From Lachnospiraceae bacterium A4 (lineage in GTDB: Bacteria > Bacillota > Clostridia > Lachnospirales > Lachnospiraceae), in contig KE159532.1 of NCBI GenBank assembly GCA_000403215.2, forward strand, positions 15,846 to 79,845: a stretch of DNA of 64,000 nucleotides, in the 5' to 3' direction. A program made the translations under genes and the position numbers. The notes under the pieces are model-generated. The model did no database searches. It was not told the DNA's origin and saw only the letters and a list, made by a program, of their open reading frames with translations. Numbering within the stretch: position 1 is the first letter of the stretch; each line of letters opens with the position of its first letter. Shown one piece after another: positions 35,655-44,710 of the stretch.

Positions 35655-37055
35655 ATGAGTTTGATTCATCAAAACAATCAAAAACCAATACATTCTAGTG
35701 ATGAACACGGCGTGGCGGCAAACACAGATGTCAATATTGAGCTGCACACAACCTCAGCACAGACGATTATGGAGAAGCTGGCAGTGCTGACAGATGCCGC
35801 CAAGTATGATGTGGCGTGCACCAGCTCTGGCGTTGACAGAAAAGGAAATGGCAGGGATATGGGAAACTGTGTGGCAGCAGGCATCTGCCACAGCTTTTCG
35901 GCGGACGGCAGGTGTATCTCGCTGTTAAAGATATTGATGTCAAACGAGTGTATCTATGACTGTAAATACTGTATCAACCGCAGAAGCAATGACGTGCCGC
36001 GGGCGACCTTCACGCCTGACGAGATCTGTGAGCTGACGATGAATTTTTACAGGAGAAATTATATTGAGGGGCTGTTTTTAAGCTCTGGCATTATCCATAA
36101 TCCAAGTTATACGATGGAGCTGCTTTACCAGACACTGTACAAACTCAGAAAAGTCTACCGCTTTCAGGGCTATGTGCATGTGAAAGGAATCCCGGGCGCA
36201 GACCCGCTCCTCATCCAGCAAACGGGGTATTTGACAGACAGAATGAGCGTTAATTTAGAGCTTCCCACAGCGGAGGGGCTTGAAAAACTTGCGCCGAATA
36301 AGCACAGGAAAACAATTCTGACACCGATGCGCCAGCTACAGAATGGCATCGCGCAGGGGAAGAAAGAGCTTGTTCAGTACCGCAATGCGCCCGCATTTGT
36401 GCCGGCGGGACAGTCCACGCAGATGATTATCGGCGCGACGCCGGAGAGCGACTATCAAATCATGTCTGTCGCGGAGGGGCTGTATGATAAATTTGGCATG
36501 AAGCGCGTGTTTTATTCTGCCTATGTGGGGGTCAATGAGGACAAAGCACTGCCGTCGGTGCAGACCGCCTCACCGCTCTTGCGCGAGCACAGGCTGTATC
36601 AGGCGGACTGGCTGCTGCGGTTTTACCAATTTCGGGTAGAGGAGCTCTTGAATGAAACGCACCAGAATTTTAATGTGCTGCTGGACCCCAAATGTGACTG
36701 GGCATTGCAGCACTTAGAGCAGTTTCCAGTGGAGATCAACCGGGCAGACTACGCGATGCTTCTGCGCGTGCCCGGCATTGGCGTCAAGAGCGCCCAGCGC
36801 ATTTGTAAGGCGAGAAAGAGCGGGGCACTGGATTTTGAGCATCTCAAAAAAATCGGCGTGGTCTTAAAACGTGCGCTGTACTTTATTACCTGCAATGGAA
36901 AGATGATGTACCGCACAAAGCTTGAGGAGGACTACATCACAAGGAATCTGCTGGCGGAACATGAGAAACTGCCGTTTGACAAGGACGGCGTTACGTACAG
37001 GCAGTTGTCGCTGTTTGACGATACGCAGGAGAATGCAGTGTTATTTGGCGGTTAA
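35655..37055 (+). CDS. Putative DNA modification/repair radical SAM protein (TIGR03916 type)
   Basis: 466 residues from ATG 35655 after GCTGAGGGGAACTAC. The [4Fe-4S] cluster motif is Cys99-x3-Cys103-x2-Cys106 (CIYDCKYC). The N-terminus KLAVLTDAAKYDVACTSSG and the C-terminal helix-hairpin-helix VPGIGVKSAQRICKAR are typical of the family linked with uracil-DNA glycosylase-like partners. The HhH points to nucleic acid as substrate. It is followed after 53 bases by its usual partner. The reaction is not established. Confidence 0.9.
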   Translation: MSLIHQNNQKPIHSSDEHGVAANTDVNIELHTTSAQTIMEKLAVLTDAAKYDVACTSSGVDRKGNGRDMGNCVAAGICHSFSADGRCISLLKILMSNECIYDCKYCINRRSNDVPRATFTPDEICELTMNFYRRNYIEGLFLSSGIIHNPSYTMELLYQTLYKLRKVYRFQGYVHVKGIPGADPLLIQQTGYLTDRMSVNLELPTAEGLEKLAPNKHRKTILTPMRQLQNGIAQGKKELVQYRNAPAFVPAGQSTQMIIGATPESDYQIMSVAEGLYDKFGMKRVFYSAYVGVNEDKALPSVQTASPLLREHRLYQADWLLRFYQFRVEELLNETHQNFNVLLDPKCDWALQHLEQFPVEINRADYAMLLRVPGIGVKSAQRICKARKSGALDFEHLKKIGVVLKRALYFITCNGKMMYRTKLEEDYITRNLLAEHEKLPFDKDGVTYRQLSLFDDTQENAVLFGG

Positions 37056-37108
37056 CGTTTTTCATTTGTATTTGAGCTGCCCAAGGGCGGCATGGGGGAG
37101 TTGATGAA

Positions 37109-37897
37109 ATGTGTACGGGGATAGAATACTATGTGTTAATCTGCGAGGACAGCATGGAAGGAATCCTCACAGGGGTCTATGAGGCATACCAGATAAAAAA
37201 AGACAAGGGCATAGAAAGCCATGACAGTATCCGCCTTGCGGTAAAAGAGCCGGCTACGCAGTGTTTTTTTACGCAGTATGAGCATATACAGACAGACCAT
37301 GAGAAGGCTGCAAAAGTGACAGACACCATCGCAAGGCAGCTTGGAGACGAGACATGGTACAGAATCAGTATGGCGATGGTGTCTGATTTTGAGGATAAGG
37401 CAGATGCGGTGTATCATACGATTGTTCTTGGGCTGAAGCTGCACGACAAACGGATCACAGACCGCTTGCAGGAGGATTGTGTGCAGCGCACGTTCAAGTG
37501 CGCGCGGGCATCTGAAAATGAGCTGTGCCATCTGAAACAGTTTTCGCGCTTTGCTGAGCTGCAAAATGGTATGCTGTATGCCAAAATCAACGCGAAGCAT
37601 CATGTACTGCCGTTTCTGATGCCGCACTTTGCCGACCGCCTGCCCGCAGATAATTTTGTAATCTATGATGAGAACACGCAGACCTTCGGGCTTCACGCCA
37701 GCTATAAAAAGTGGTATCTCATGCAGGGTGCTGCGTTTGACGAGGACCGCATTGTGTATTCCGAAGTCGAGGCGGTATACCAAGAGCTGTTCAAGCGTTT
37801 TTGTGACAGCATTGCCATCGAGTCGCGCATCAATCCCAAGTTGCAGATGAATATGCTGCCACTGCGTTTCAGACCGAATATGACGGAGTTTCAATAG
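37109..37897 (+). CDS. TIGR03915/DUF4130 family DNA metabolism protein
   Basis: 262 residues. YYVLICEDSMEGILTGVYEAY at the start and the tail RFRPNMTEFQ-like end with YSEVEAVYQELFKRFCDS match the DUF4130 partner always found next to the radical SAM protein encoded before it. In many genomes this protein is fused to a uracil-DNA glycosylase domain; here it stops before any such domain, so the glycosylase is either absent or elsewhere. Role in DNA repair or base modification is the family's prediction, not proven. Confidence 0.88.
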   Translation: MCTGIEYYVLICEDSMEGILTGVYEAYQIKKDKGIESHDSIRLAVKEPATQCFFTQYEHIQTDHEKAAKVTDTIARQLGDETWYRISMAMVSDFEDKADAVYHTIVLGLKLHDKRITDRLQEDCVQRTFKCARASENELCHLKQFSRFAELQNGMLYAKINAKHHVLPFLMPHFADRLPADNFVIYDENTQTFGLHASYKKWYLMQGAAFDEDRIVYSEVEAVYQELFKRFCDSIAIESRINPKLQMNMLPLRFRPNMTEFQ

Positions 37898-37908
37898 CAT
37901 GACAAGTC

Positions 37909-38931
37909 TTAAATATTCTCCAAGATCCGAATATCTACCGCGGTATAATGATACTCTTTGTCAGGGAGTTCGCCGGAGGTAAGATAGTGAAAGAGCAGGT
38001 CAAGCGGTTTTTTGCCTTGGGTGCGCGGCTGCTGGCAGATGACGGCAGAGAGCACGCCGTCCCGCAGGAACTGTTCTGTCGTGTCTGCTTTGTCGAAGGC
38101 GATCACGCACAGTTTTCCGGCGAGCCCGAGCGCCGTTATGGCACGGCACCCGCCGTAGACGCCGCCGGCAGCAAAAAACAGCGCATTGGTCTTAGGATAT
38201 TCTTTTAACAGTCGCAGGGTCTGTTCATAACTTTCAATCTCATCGTCCTGTGTCTCTGCAATGGACACGATCTGCATATGCGCCTGACAGGGAGTCAGCG
38301 CTTCCATAAATCCCGCGATACGTTCTGTATGGCAGAGAATTTCTGATGAACCAGTGATAATGCCAATCTGAACATCGCCGTGCGTCATCAGCCGCAGCAG
38401 TCCGGCGGCAGTCCTGCCGCTCTTGGTATAATTGCTGCCGACATAGGCGATGCGGGTGGAGTTTTCAATGTCTGTATTGAAGGTCACGACAGGGATTCCC
38501 TGTTTGGACAGTTCATTGATGCGCGTGCGGATGCGCTCGTCGTTCTGCGGCGCGATGGCAATGCCGTTTACTTCTTGGGCGAGCAGTTCATCTATGGCGC
38601 TTAGCTGGGCATCGACATTGATTGGAATTTGTTTCACGAGAACAGCACAATTGTATCCGGCTAAGTCGTCTGCCTTTTCATAGATGCCTTTTAACACGTC
38701 AGCAAAAAAGGGGTTGTCCGTGGAAAAAAGGACTACGCCTAGTTTTAGTTTCTTTTTTTGAGCGGCAAGCGCCAGCCCGGCTTTGTTTGGCTTGTAGTCG
38801 AGCGCCTTTGCGATTTCGTTAATTTTTTCGGCAGTAGCAGGATTGACAGAACCCCGGTTGTTGAGAACCCGGTCTACGGTTCCGCGGGAAACCCCGGCAA
38901 GTGCGGCAATATCTTTGATGGTTGTTGCCAT
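37909..38931 (-). CDS. LacI family transcriptional regulator
   Basis: 340 residues from ATG 38931 (GGAGGATGCT precedes on the minus strand); an upstream extension lacks protein character. N-terminal helix-turn-helix TTIKDIAALAGVSRGTVDRVL then NNRGSVNPATAEKI, hinge LGYKPN-like DYKPNKAGLALA, then a periplasmic-binding-like sugar domain (about 60-335). It lies divergent to the fucose-isomerase-like gene, with GTGCAC-core palindromes in its own promoter and in that of the isomerase. It should repress both until a sugar binds. Ligand unknown. Confidence 0.93.
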   Translation of the reverse strand: MATTIKDIAALAGVSRGTVDRVLNNRGSVNPATAEKINEIAKALDYKPNKAGLALAAQKKKLKLGVVLFSTDNPFFADVLKGIYEKADDLAGYNCAVLVKQIPINVDAQLSAIDELLAQEVNGIAIAPQNDERIRTRINELSKQGIPVVTFNTDIENSTRIAYVGSNYTKSGRTAAGLLRLMTHGDVQIGIITGSSEILCHTERIAGFMEALTPCQAHMQIVSIAETQDDEIESYEQTLRLLKEYPKTNALFFAAGGVYGGCRAITALGLAGKLCVIAFDKADTTEQFLRDGVLSAVICQQPRTQGKKPLDLLFHYLTSGELPDKEYHYTAVDIRILENI

Positions 38932-39004
38932 AGCATCCTCCAGTGTTAGCGTGTTGAATTGATACCAGTATATCGTTTCCATGCCGAAAAAGCAAGTACA
39001 TAGT

Positions 39005-39016
39005 TGCACGTGCACA
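39005..39016. promoter_or_regulatory. Operator candidate O1 (LacI-type)
   Basis: TGCACGTGCACA contains the palindrome TGCACGTGCA. It lies about 40-50 bases downstream of the predicted start of the regulator transcript and about 75 bases upstream of its ATG. Confidence 0.55.
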
Positions 39017-39061
39017 AGAAATCTGTGTTCTCTTTTTTTTAGATATAAGCGCAAAGATTGA

Positions 39062-39091
39062 AGTATAATGTTGCACGTGCACGAAAATCAA
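39062..39091 (-). promoter_or_regulatory. Promoter of the LacI-family gene
   Basis: On the minus strand TTGATT (39091-39086), 18-base spacer, TATACT (39067-39062). The spacer is occupied by operator candidate O2, a classic self-repression layout. Confidence 0.65.
39072..39083. promoter_or_regulatory. Operator candidate O2 (LacI-type)
   Basis: TGCACGTGCACG; palindrome TGCACGTGCA (39072-39081) overlapping CGTGCACG (39076-39083). It lies inside the spacer of the regulator's promoter. Confidence 0.65.
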
Positions 39092-39213
39092 AGCTGTTTC
39101 ATGTTAAGCCGCTGAAATTTTAGTGTGGGACGCCGGGAAGGCGCTGTGAATTATTACCAGAATAAATCTTGATATTTGTTGTATTTTGACGAAATTTAAA
39201 TATCTTCAAAGAT

Positions 39214-39243
39214 TTGCTTGATTTTTAGAGTGACTCCTACTAT
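39214..39243 (+). promoter_or_regulatory. Promoter of the fucose-isomerase-like gene
   Basis: TTGCTT (39214-39219), 18-base spacer, TACTAT (39238-39243). Operator candidate O3 lies just after the expected start point, where a bound repressor would block transcription. Confidence 0.5.
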
Positions 39244-39262
39244 CATGAAGATAGTTGTTGTG

Positions 39263-39270
39263 CGTGCACG
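39263..39270. promoter_or_regulatory. Operator candidate O3 (LacI-type)
   Basis: CGTGCACG, same core as O1 and O2, within GTGCGTGCACGAGCAC, about 13-20 bases past the predicted transcription start of the isomerase gene. Confidence 0.5.
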
Positions 39271-39420
39271 AGCACAGTCGCAGCGGATAACAGACTATTT
39301 TCAGAAGAATGCAAACTGGACAGAGTACTGTTCGATACAGAAACGCTGAGATGGTCAAAATTTAGCAGGACAGCGGGCAATGGCGCTGGCTGCTGTATTA
39401 TAATGAAGGAGGATTTCAAA

Positions 39421-40905
39421 ATGAACAATTTACCACAGGTAAAAGTAGGGATTGTGGCGGTGAGCCGTGACTGTTTTCCAGAGAGCTTGTCTGTAGACAG
39501 GAGAAAGGCACTGGTCAAGGCATATGCGGACAAATATGGTATGGACGGAATCTATGAGTGTCCGGTCTGCATTGTGGAGAGTGAAATACATATGGTACAG
39601 GCGCTCGAGGATATCAAGAAGGCAGGCTGTAATGCACTCTGCGTATATCTTGGAAACTTTGGGCCGGAGATCTCAGAGACACTGCTCGCAAAGCATTTTG
39701 ATGGTCCTGCAATGTTTATTGCGGCAGCGGAGGAGACACAGAACAATCTTGTCGGCGGACGCGGTGACGCATACTGCGGTATGTTAAATGCAAGCTATAA
39801 TTTAAAACTGCGCAATATCAAGGCGTATATTCCTGAATATCCAGTTGGAACAGCAGAGGAATGCGCCGATATGCTCAATGAGTTCCTGCCGATTGCAAGG
39901 GCAGTCATTGGACTTGCGGACTTAAAGATTATCTCTTTTGGCCCAAGACCCCTTAATTTCCTTGCGTGCAATGCGCCAATCAAGCAGCTTTACAACATTG
40001 GCGTTGAGATTGAGGAGAACTCCGAGCTTGACCTCTTTGAAGCTTTCAAGAAGCATGAGGGAGATGAGAGAATCCCGGCAAAGGTGAAGGAGATGGAGGC
40101 AGAGCTTGGCGAGGGCAATATGAAGCCAGAAGTGCTTCCCAAACTGGCACAGTATGAGCTGACACTGCTCGACTGGGTTGAGGCGCACAGAGGCTACCGC
40201 AAATATGTTGCGATTGCCGGAAAATGCTGGCCGGCATTCCAGACACAGTTTGGCTTTGTGCCCTGCTATGTAAACAGCCGTCTGACTGGTATGGGGATTC
40301 CGGTATCCTGTGAGGTGGACATTTATGGCTGTCTGAGTGAGTTTATCGGCACATGCGTGAGTCAGGACGCCGTGACGCTGCTTGACATCAACAATACTGT
40401 ACCGGCAGATATGTACAGCGAGTCCATTAAGGACAAGTTCAGCTATACGCACAATGATACATTCATGGGCTTCCACTGCGGCAATACAAACACCAAGAAG
40501 CTCAGCTTTTGCAGCATGAAGTATCAGATGATTATGGCAAGAACACTCCCGGAGGAGGTTACGCAGGGAACGCTCGAGGGCGACATCATTCCGGGCGATA
40601 TCACATTTTACCGCTTACAGTCCACAGCAGACTGCAAGCTGCGCGCATACATTGCGCAGGGCGAGGTGCTTCCTGTGGCGACAAAGTCTTTCGGAAGTAT
40701 CGGTGTGTTTGCAATCCCTGAGATGCAGCGTTTTTACCGTCATGTATTGATTGAGAAGAATTATCCGCACCATGGAGCGGTTGCGTTTGGACACTTTGGA
40801 AAAGCATTGTTTGAGGTATTTAAATATATCGGTGTGCCTGTTGAGGACTTAAACTACAATCAGCCAAAGTCCCTGCCATATCCGACAGAGAATCCGTTTG
40901 CGTAA
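39421..40905 (+). CDS. L-fucose/L-arabinose isomerase family protein
   Basis: 494 residues from ATG 39421 with GAAGGAGGATTTCAAA upstream. VKVGIVAVSRDCFPESLS at the start, SFGPRPLNFLACNAPI, the central LTGMGIPVSCEVDIYGCLS segment with the metal-ligand acidic residues, and HHGAVAFGHFGKALFEV (metal-binding His) match fucose-isomerase-like proteins, which interconvert aldoses and ketoses using Mn2+. The sugar is not fixed by sequence; location next to a xylan locus makes a pentose possible. Controlled by the divergent LacI protein (inference from operators). Own terminator follows. Confidence 0.85.
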   Translation: MNNLPQVKVGIVAVSRDCFPESLSVDRRKALVKAYADKYGMDGIYECPVCIVESEIHMVQALEDIKKAGCNALCVYLGNFGPEISETLLAKHFDGPAMFIAAAEETQNNLVGGRGDAYCGMLNASYNLKLRNIKAYIPEYPVGTAEECADMLNEFLPIARAVIGLADLKIISFGPRPLNFLACNAPIKQLYNIGVEIEENSELDLFEAFKKHEGDERIPAKVKEMEAELGEGNMKPEVLPKLAQYELTLLDWVEAHRGYRKYVAIAGKCWPAFQTQFGFVPCYVNSRLTGMGIPVSCEVDIYGCLSEFIGTCVSQDAVTLLDINNTVPADMYSESIKDKFSYTHNDTFMGFHCGNTNTKKLSFCSMKYQMIMARTLPEEVTQGTLEGDIIPGDITFYRLQSTADCKLRAYIAQGEVLPVATKSFGSIGVFAIPEMQRFYRHVLIEKNYPHHGAVAFGHFGKALFEVFKYIGVPVEDLNYNQPKSLPYPTENPFA

Positions 40906-40918
40906 TCTGCGGTCACAA

Positions 40919-40932
40919 CAGCGTGCACGCTG
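40919..40932. promoter_or_regulatory. Operator candidate O4, perfect 14-bp palindrome
   Basis: CAGCGTGCACGCTG is a perfect palindrome with the CGTGCACG core of O2/O3. It lies 14 bases after the isomerase stop and about 120 bases upstream of the promoter of the sensor-kinase gene. Confidence 0.5.
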
Positions 40933-40983
40933 GGCAAGAGACAATACAGAATGAAACAATAACATAGAATGAAGGACAAGAGG

Positions 40984-41025
40984 AACAAGGGTGGATGATG
41001 CATGTGAAGTTCACCCTTGTTTTTG
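40984..41025 (+). terminator. Terminator after the isomerase gene
   Basis: AACAAGGGTG pairs with CACCCTTGTT, separated by 18 bases, followed by TTTG. It separates the isomerase from the sensor operon. Confidence 0.8.
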
Positions 41026-41050
41026 TCTGTTCGCAGGTGGTTTTCTGCAC

Positions 41051-41079
41051 TTGTTAAATCCTGCCGGTTCACATATAAT
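41051..41079 (+). promoter_or_regulatory. Promoter of the sensor kinase/regulator pair
   Basis: TTGTTA (41051-41056), 17-base spacer, TATAAT (41074-41079). Confidence 0.7.
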
Positions 41080-41170
41080 AATAGATAGCAAAGAAGCGTG
41101 GTAAAATATATGTGGATAAGACAAAGCTGATTGCAGTAAAACAGCACACCAAATAGGAGTTGAAAGTACA

Positions 41171-42961
41171 TTGACGAAACAGACAAGCAAGGATAAACTA
41201 TATCAATATATGAACCATATGAAGCTCAGCCGGAAGCTGACGCTGTTGTATGTGTTCTGCGTGCTGCTGCCGCTGGTGGTAACAGACAGCATTCTGCTGT
41301 ATATTGTGCTGAACAATGAGAGTGTGAAGCAAAAGCACGCGATGGAAAATGAGGCGAGAGCGATACAGTACAGCTTGACAAATGACATTGACTATGCCGC
41401 GGCAGTGGCAAAACAGATTTATATGAATGAGTATATTGAGAACTATCTAAACCGCGCGTATGTCGATGCACTTGCGTATGTTGTGTCTTATCAGGAGTTT
41501 GTCAAGACCACGCTCTTTAAGGGTGGGGCGGGCATGGACAACACGATTATCACAATGTACGCAGACAATGCAACGATCGTGAACGGGGGAGAATTTTCAC
41601 AGCTCTCGGCGATCGAGGATACCGGCTGGTACCGCAGCTTTGAGGCGTCCGGACAGGACACTATGTTAGCATTTTATTATGATGATGAGAGACTGCCCGC
41701 AGTCAGTGCCAAGCGCAAAGTCTTATTTATGAAGAAACTGGATTTTTTTACAGGAAACAGATGCGAGAAATTTTTAAAAATCGAGCTGGATTACAGCAAT
41801 ATGGTGCGGGGGCTTGTCAAACTGGGATACGAGTTTCCAGTGTATATCTGTCAGGGGGACACGGTACTGCTGGCAAACGACGGTCATAGCAGCATCAACC
41901 AGCGCTTTGAAGCATTCACACTCAAAAAAAAGGCTGGCGTGTGCAAGGAGATCAGTCTGTATGGCTGCGATATGCAGATTTATATTTTAGAGCCGGAGAC
42001 GAATATTCTAAAAACAATATGGGAAAATCTGCCGCTGATAGCGCTGCTTATTTTTTCCAACGCGATTCTTCCGTGGCTGCTGATGAAAGAACTGAACCGT
42101 TCTCTCACCATGAGAATCGAGCAGCTCAGCCAAGTGTTTGACAAGGTGGAGGATGAGGAGCTCAGCCAGATTGACACAATCAGCGGCAGTGATGAGATTG
42201 GCAGGCTGATGGAAAACTATAACAGAATGGCGGCGAGGACAAACGAGCTGATTCAGACAGTCTACAAGGACCGTATCCGAGAGCAGGAGATGGATATCGC
42301 AAGACAGAATGCAGAGCTTCTGGCACTTCATAGCCAGATTAATCCCCATTTTCTGTTTAATGCGCTGGAAAGTATACGAATGCACTGTATACTCAGGAAT
42401 GAGCATGAGATCGCACAGATGGTAGAAAAACTTGCCATCATGGAGCGGCAGAATGTCGATTGGGCGACGGATACGGTGGAGATTGGCAAGGAGATGGAGT
42501 TTGTGGAGGCGTATCTGGGGCTGCAAAAATACCGTTTTGGGGACAGGCTGTCGTATGAGCTTGAGGTGGAGGCGTCCTGTGAAAGCATCAATATTCCCAA
42601 ACTCACCGTGGTCACGTTTGTGGAGAATGCCTGTATCCATGGCATTGAGAGCAAGACGACACAGGGGTGGATATTCGTCCGTATCTACAAAGAAAAAACA
42701 GCGCCGTTAGACGGTGGCGTGTGTGAGGAATTGTGCATCGAAGTGGAGGATACGGGCAGCGGCATGGAGAAGGAAGAGCAGCAGCGGCTCTTGGAGACAA
42801 TGCAGAATGCAAAGATTGAACGGCTCAAGGAAAAGGGCAGAGTCGGCATGTTAAATGCCTGTCTGCGGCTGAAAATGGTGACAGACAATCAGGTAAAGTT
42901 TGCGCTGGACAGTGAGAAGGGAATCGGTACGATGGTACAAATCCGGATTCCGATGAAGTAA
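41171..42961 (+). CDS. YesM-type sensor histidine kinase
   Basis: 596 residues from TTG 41171 (TAGGAGTTGAAAGTACA precedes); ATG 41210 is an alternative that keeps the first membrane segment. Segments at about 23-44 and 285-303 enclose an outer sensory domain; HAMP follows (to about 360); the phosphorylated His is in LHSQINPHFLFNALESI; the ATPase part has TFVENACIHGIE and EDTGSGM. YesM/YesN-type pairs govern polysaccharide-derived sugar uptake. It pairs with the AraC-type regulator 40 bases downstream and should sense xylan fragments (inference). Confidence 0.92.
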   Translation: MTKQTSKDKLYQYMNHMKLSRKLTLLYVFCVLLPLVVTDSILLYIVLNNESVKQKHAMENEARAIQYSLTNDIDYAAAVAKQIYMNEYIENYLNRAYVDALAYVVSYQEFVKTTLFKGGAGMDNTIITMYADNATIVNGGEFSQLSAIEDTGWYRSFEASGQDTMLAFYYDDERLPAVSAKRKVLFMKKLDFFTGNRCEKFLKIELDYSNMVRGLVKLGYEFPVYICQGDTVLLANDGHSSINQRFEAFTLKKKAGVCKEISLYGCDMQIYILEPETNILKTIWENLPLIALLIFSNAILPWLLMKELNRSLTMRIEQLSQVFDKVEDEELSQIDTISGSDEIGRLMENYNRMAARTNELIQTVYKDRIREQEMDIARQNAELLALHSQINPHFLFNALESIRMHCILRNEHEIAQMVEKLAIMERQNVDWATDTVEIGKEMEFVEAYLGLQKYRFGDRLSYELEVEASCESINIPKLTVVTFVENACIHGIESKTTQGWIFVRIYKEKTAPLDGGVCEELCIEVEDTGSGMEKEEQQRLLETMQNAKIERLKEKGRVGMLNACLRLKMVTDNQVKFALDSEKGIGTMVQIRIPMK

Positions 42962-43001
42962 GAATGAAATCAAAAACAGTTTTGGAGGGAAGTGGTGAAG
43001 T

Positions 43002-44609
43002 ATGTTGAAAGTGTTACTTGTCGATGATGAACCGTTGATCGTGCAGGGATTGTCCCTGCTGTTAGACTGGGAGAAGGAGGGGTATGAGATTGCCGCGACG
43101 GCGCAGAATGGCAAAGAGGCGCTGTCTTATCTGCGGGAGAATAAAGTAGATTTGATCATTGCGGATATCAAGATGCCGGAGATGACCGGGTTGGAGCTTC
43201 TTGAAACCATACGCAGGGAGCAGGTTTCTGACGCGTACTTTGTCATACTCAGCGGCTACAGCGATTTTTCGTATGCACAGCAGGCGATACACTATGCCTG
43301 CATGGACTATGTGTTAAAGCCTGTGGAGAAGGAGGTGCTGACAGAGATTATCCGCAAGGCAGCAAATATGTCCGCGACGGAGATCCAGCGGCAGGAGGAC
43401 AAGAATCAAATGGAGCAGGCATATATGGCAAGAAATGTTATTGCATTATTATTGGGGAAATACGATGCCATTAATCTAAAGTATGTCATGGACCATATGC
43501 ATCTTTCTGACGGCGTCCGGTATATTGACATACAACTCATGAATGCCGCAGATCCCGAGGACTTGGAGGACTTGGAGATGCGCTCGTGGCAAAGGAAGCT
43601 CTACCAGAATTGCAGCGAGTATCTCAAGGAGGACGAGGCACACTGCATACTCGATGTGTCCTCGGAGGAAAATATATATGATGTCGGGTTCATCTACTGT
43701 GACTATATGGCGGCAAAAAATGACTGTTCTGAGAAGGAGTATCTGGAAAAGCTGCTGAGTTATCTCAATGTGGCATTAAAGCAAAAGCTGGTGATGATGG
43801 TGGGGAAGAAGGTTGCGGATATTGCTTCGATATCGAAGTCTTATGGTACGGCGTGTATGTTAAACTCCCTACAGGCATTTCATGACAGGAAGGAAATCTA
43901 TTTCTATGAGGAGGAAATACAGGTAAATCATGATGGAATCCTGCTGTGCAAGACAGAACTTGACAATCTGATTTCTGTAATCGAACAGAATGACAAGCTG
44001 CGCATCCATGAGGCTGTGGATAAGCTCTATGAGGAGCTGCGCCGGATGGGGGCGATGGGAGAGATGATCAATCTGAATATCAACTATCTGCTGTTCCAGT
44101 TGATTCATGTCGCCACCAAACAGGATGACTGCGTAAATCAGGAGGAAATTCTTCATCTGATCAGTGAGAGTGCCTTCGAGGACGGCGCGATGCGCGGGAG
44201 CAAGATTCATCTGGCAAGATTTGCATGTGAGTATGCGGAGTATCTGGCGCAGCTTCGCAAAAATGTGTCGCGCGGCGTGCTGGCAATGATTGAGCAGGAG
44301 GTGAAAGCGCGTTTTGCGGAGAATCTCACGCTGCGGGATTTAGGGCAGAAGTACTTTATCAACAATGCCTATCTCGGTCAGGTATTTCGGAAAAAATACA
44401 ATCAGTCGTTTAAGGATTATCTGAACAATTACCGCATCGAGCAGGCGGCGCAGATGCTTCTTCGGACGGACGACAAGATCTATAAGATTGCGGAGGACGT
44501 AGGCTACAAGAATACCGACTATTTTATAAACAAATTTATCGCTGCAAAAGGGTGCACGCCTTCCAAATTTAGGAAACAGTCTCTGAGCATTGCAAAAAGT
44601 ATAGATTAA
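43002..44609 (+). CDS. YesN-type response regulator with AraC domain
   Basis: 535 residues. Receiver at 1-120: VLLVDDEPLIVQGL, phosphorylated Asp in LIIADIKMPEMTG, Lys in DYVLKPVEKE. A long middle region (about 130-430) is typical of this class. The C-terminal AraC domain has NLTLRDLGQKYFINNAYLG and two helix-turn-helix units ending in KIAEDVGYKNTDYFINKF. It should activate the importer and glycosidase genes that follow. Terminator overlaps its stop. Confidence 0.93.
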   Translation: MLKVLLVDDEPLIVQGLSLLLDWEKEGYEIAATAQNGKEALSYLRENKVDLIIADIKMPEMTGLELLETIRREQVSDAYFVILSGYSDFSYAQQAIHYACMDYVLKPVEKEVLTEIIRKAANMSATEIQRQEDKNQMEQAYMARNVIALLLGKYDAINLKYVMDHMHLSDGVRYIDIQLMNAADPEDLEDLEMRSWQRKLYQNCSEYLKEDEAHCILDVSSEENIYDVGFIYCDYMAAKNDCSEKEYLEKLLSYLNVALKQKLVMMVGKKVADIASISKSYGTACMLNSLQAFHDRKEIYFYEEEIQVNHDGILLCKTELDNLISVIEQNDKLRIHEAVDKLYEELRRMGAMGEMINLNINYLLFQLIHVATKQDDCVNQEEILHLISESAFEDGAMRGSKIHLARFACEYAEYLAQLRKNVSRGVLAMIEQEVKARFAENLTLRDLGQKYFINNAYLGQVFRKKYNQSFKDYLNNYRIEQAAQMLLRTDDKIYKIAEDVGYKNTDYFINKFIAAKGCTPSKFRKQSLSIAKSID

Positions 44610-44623
44610 ATTCTATACTTTTT
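44594..44623 (+). terminator. Terminator after the AraC-type regulator
   Basis: AAAAAGTATAGA pairs with TCTATACTTTTT around TTAAAT; the stop codon lies in the loop region. It uncouples the regulator from the importer genes. Confidence 0.8.
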
Positions 44624-44710
44624 TATGTTATTAACTATTCTTTATCGGGTTTTTTTAGTCGCAAAATAAAGTAGAATTGACTTATCCAATAACGAAAGGG
44701 AGGCATTCAT

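Noticed and set aside
37136-37900. 254-residue minus-strand open frame
   Set aside because: Antisense to the DUF4130 gene, no ribosome binding site, no recognised motif.
44552-44560. GGTGCACGCC as another LacI operator
   Set aside because: Lies within the coding region of the AraC-type regulator and lacks the wider palindrome.
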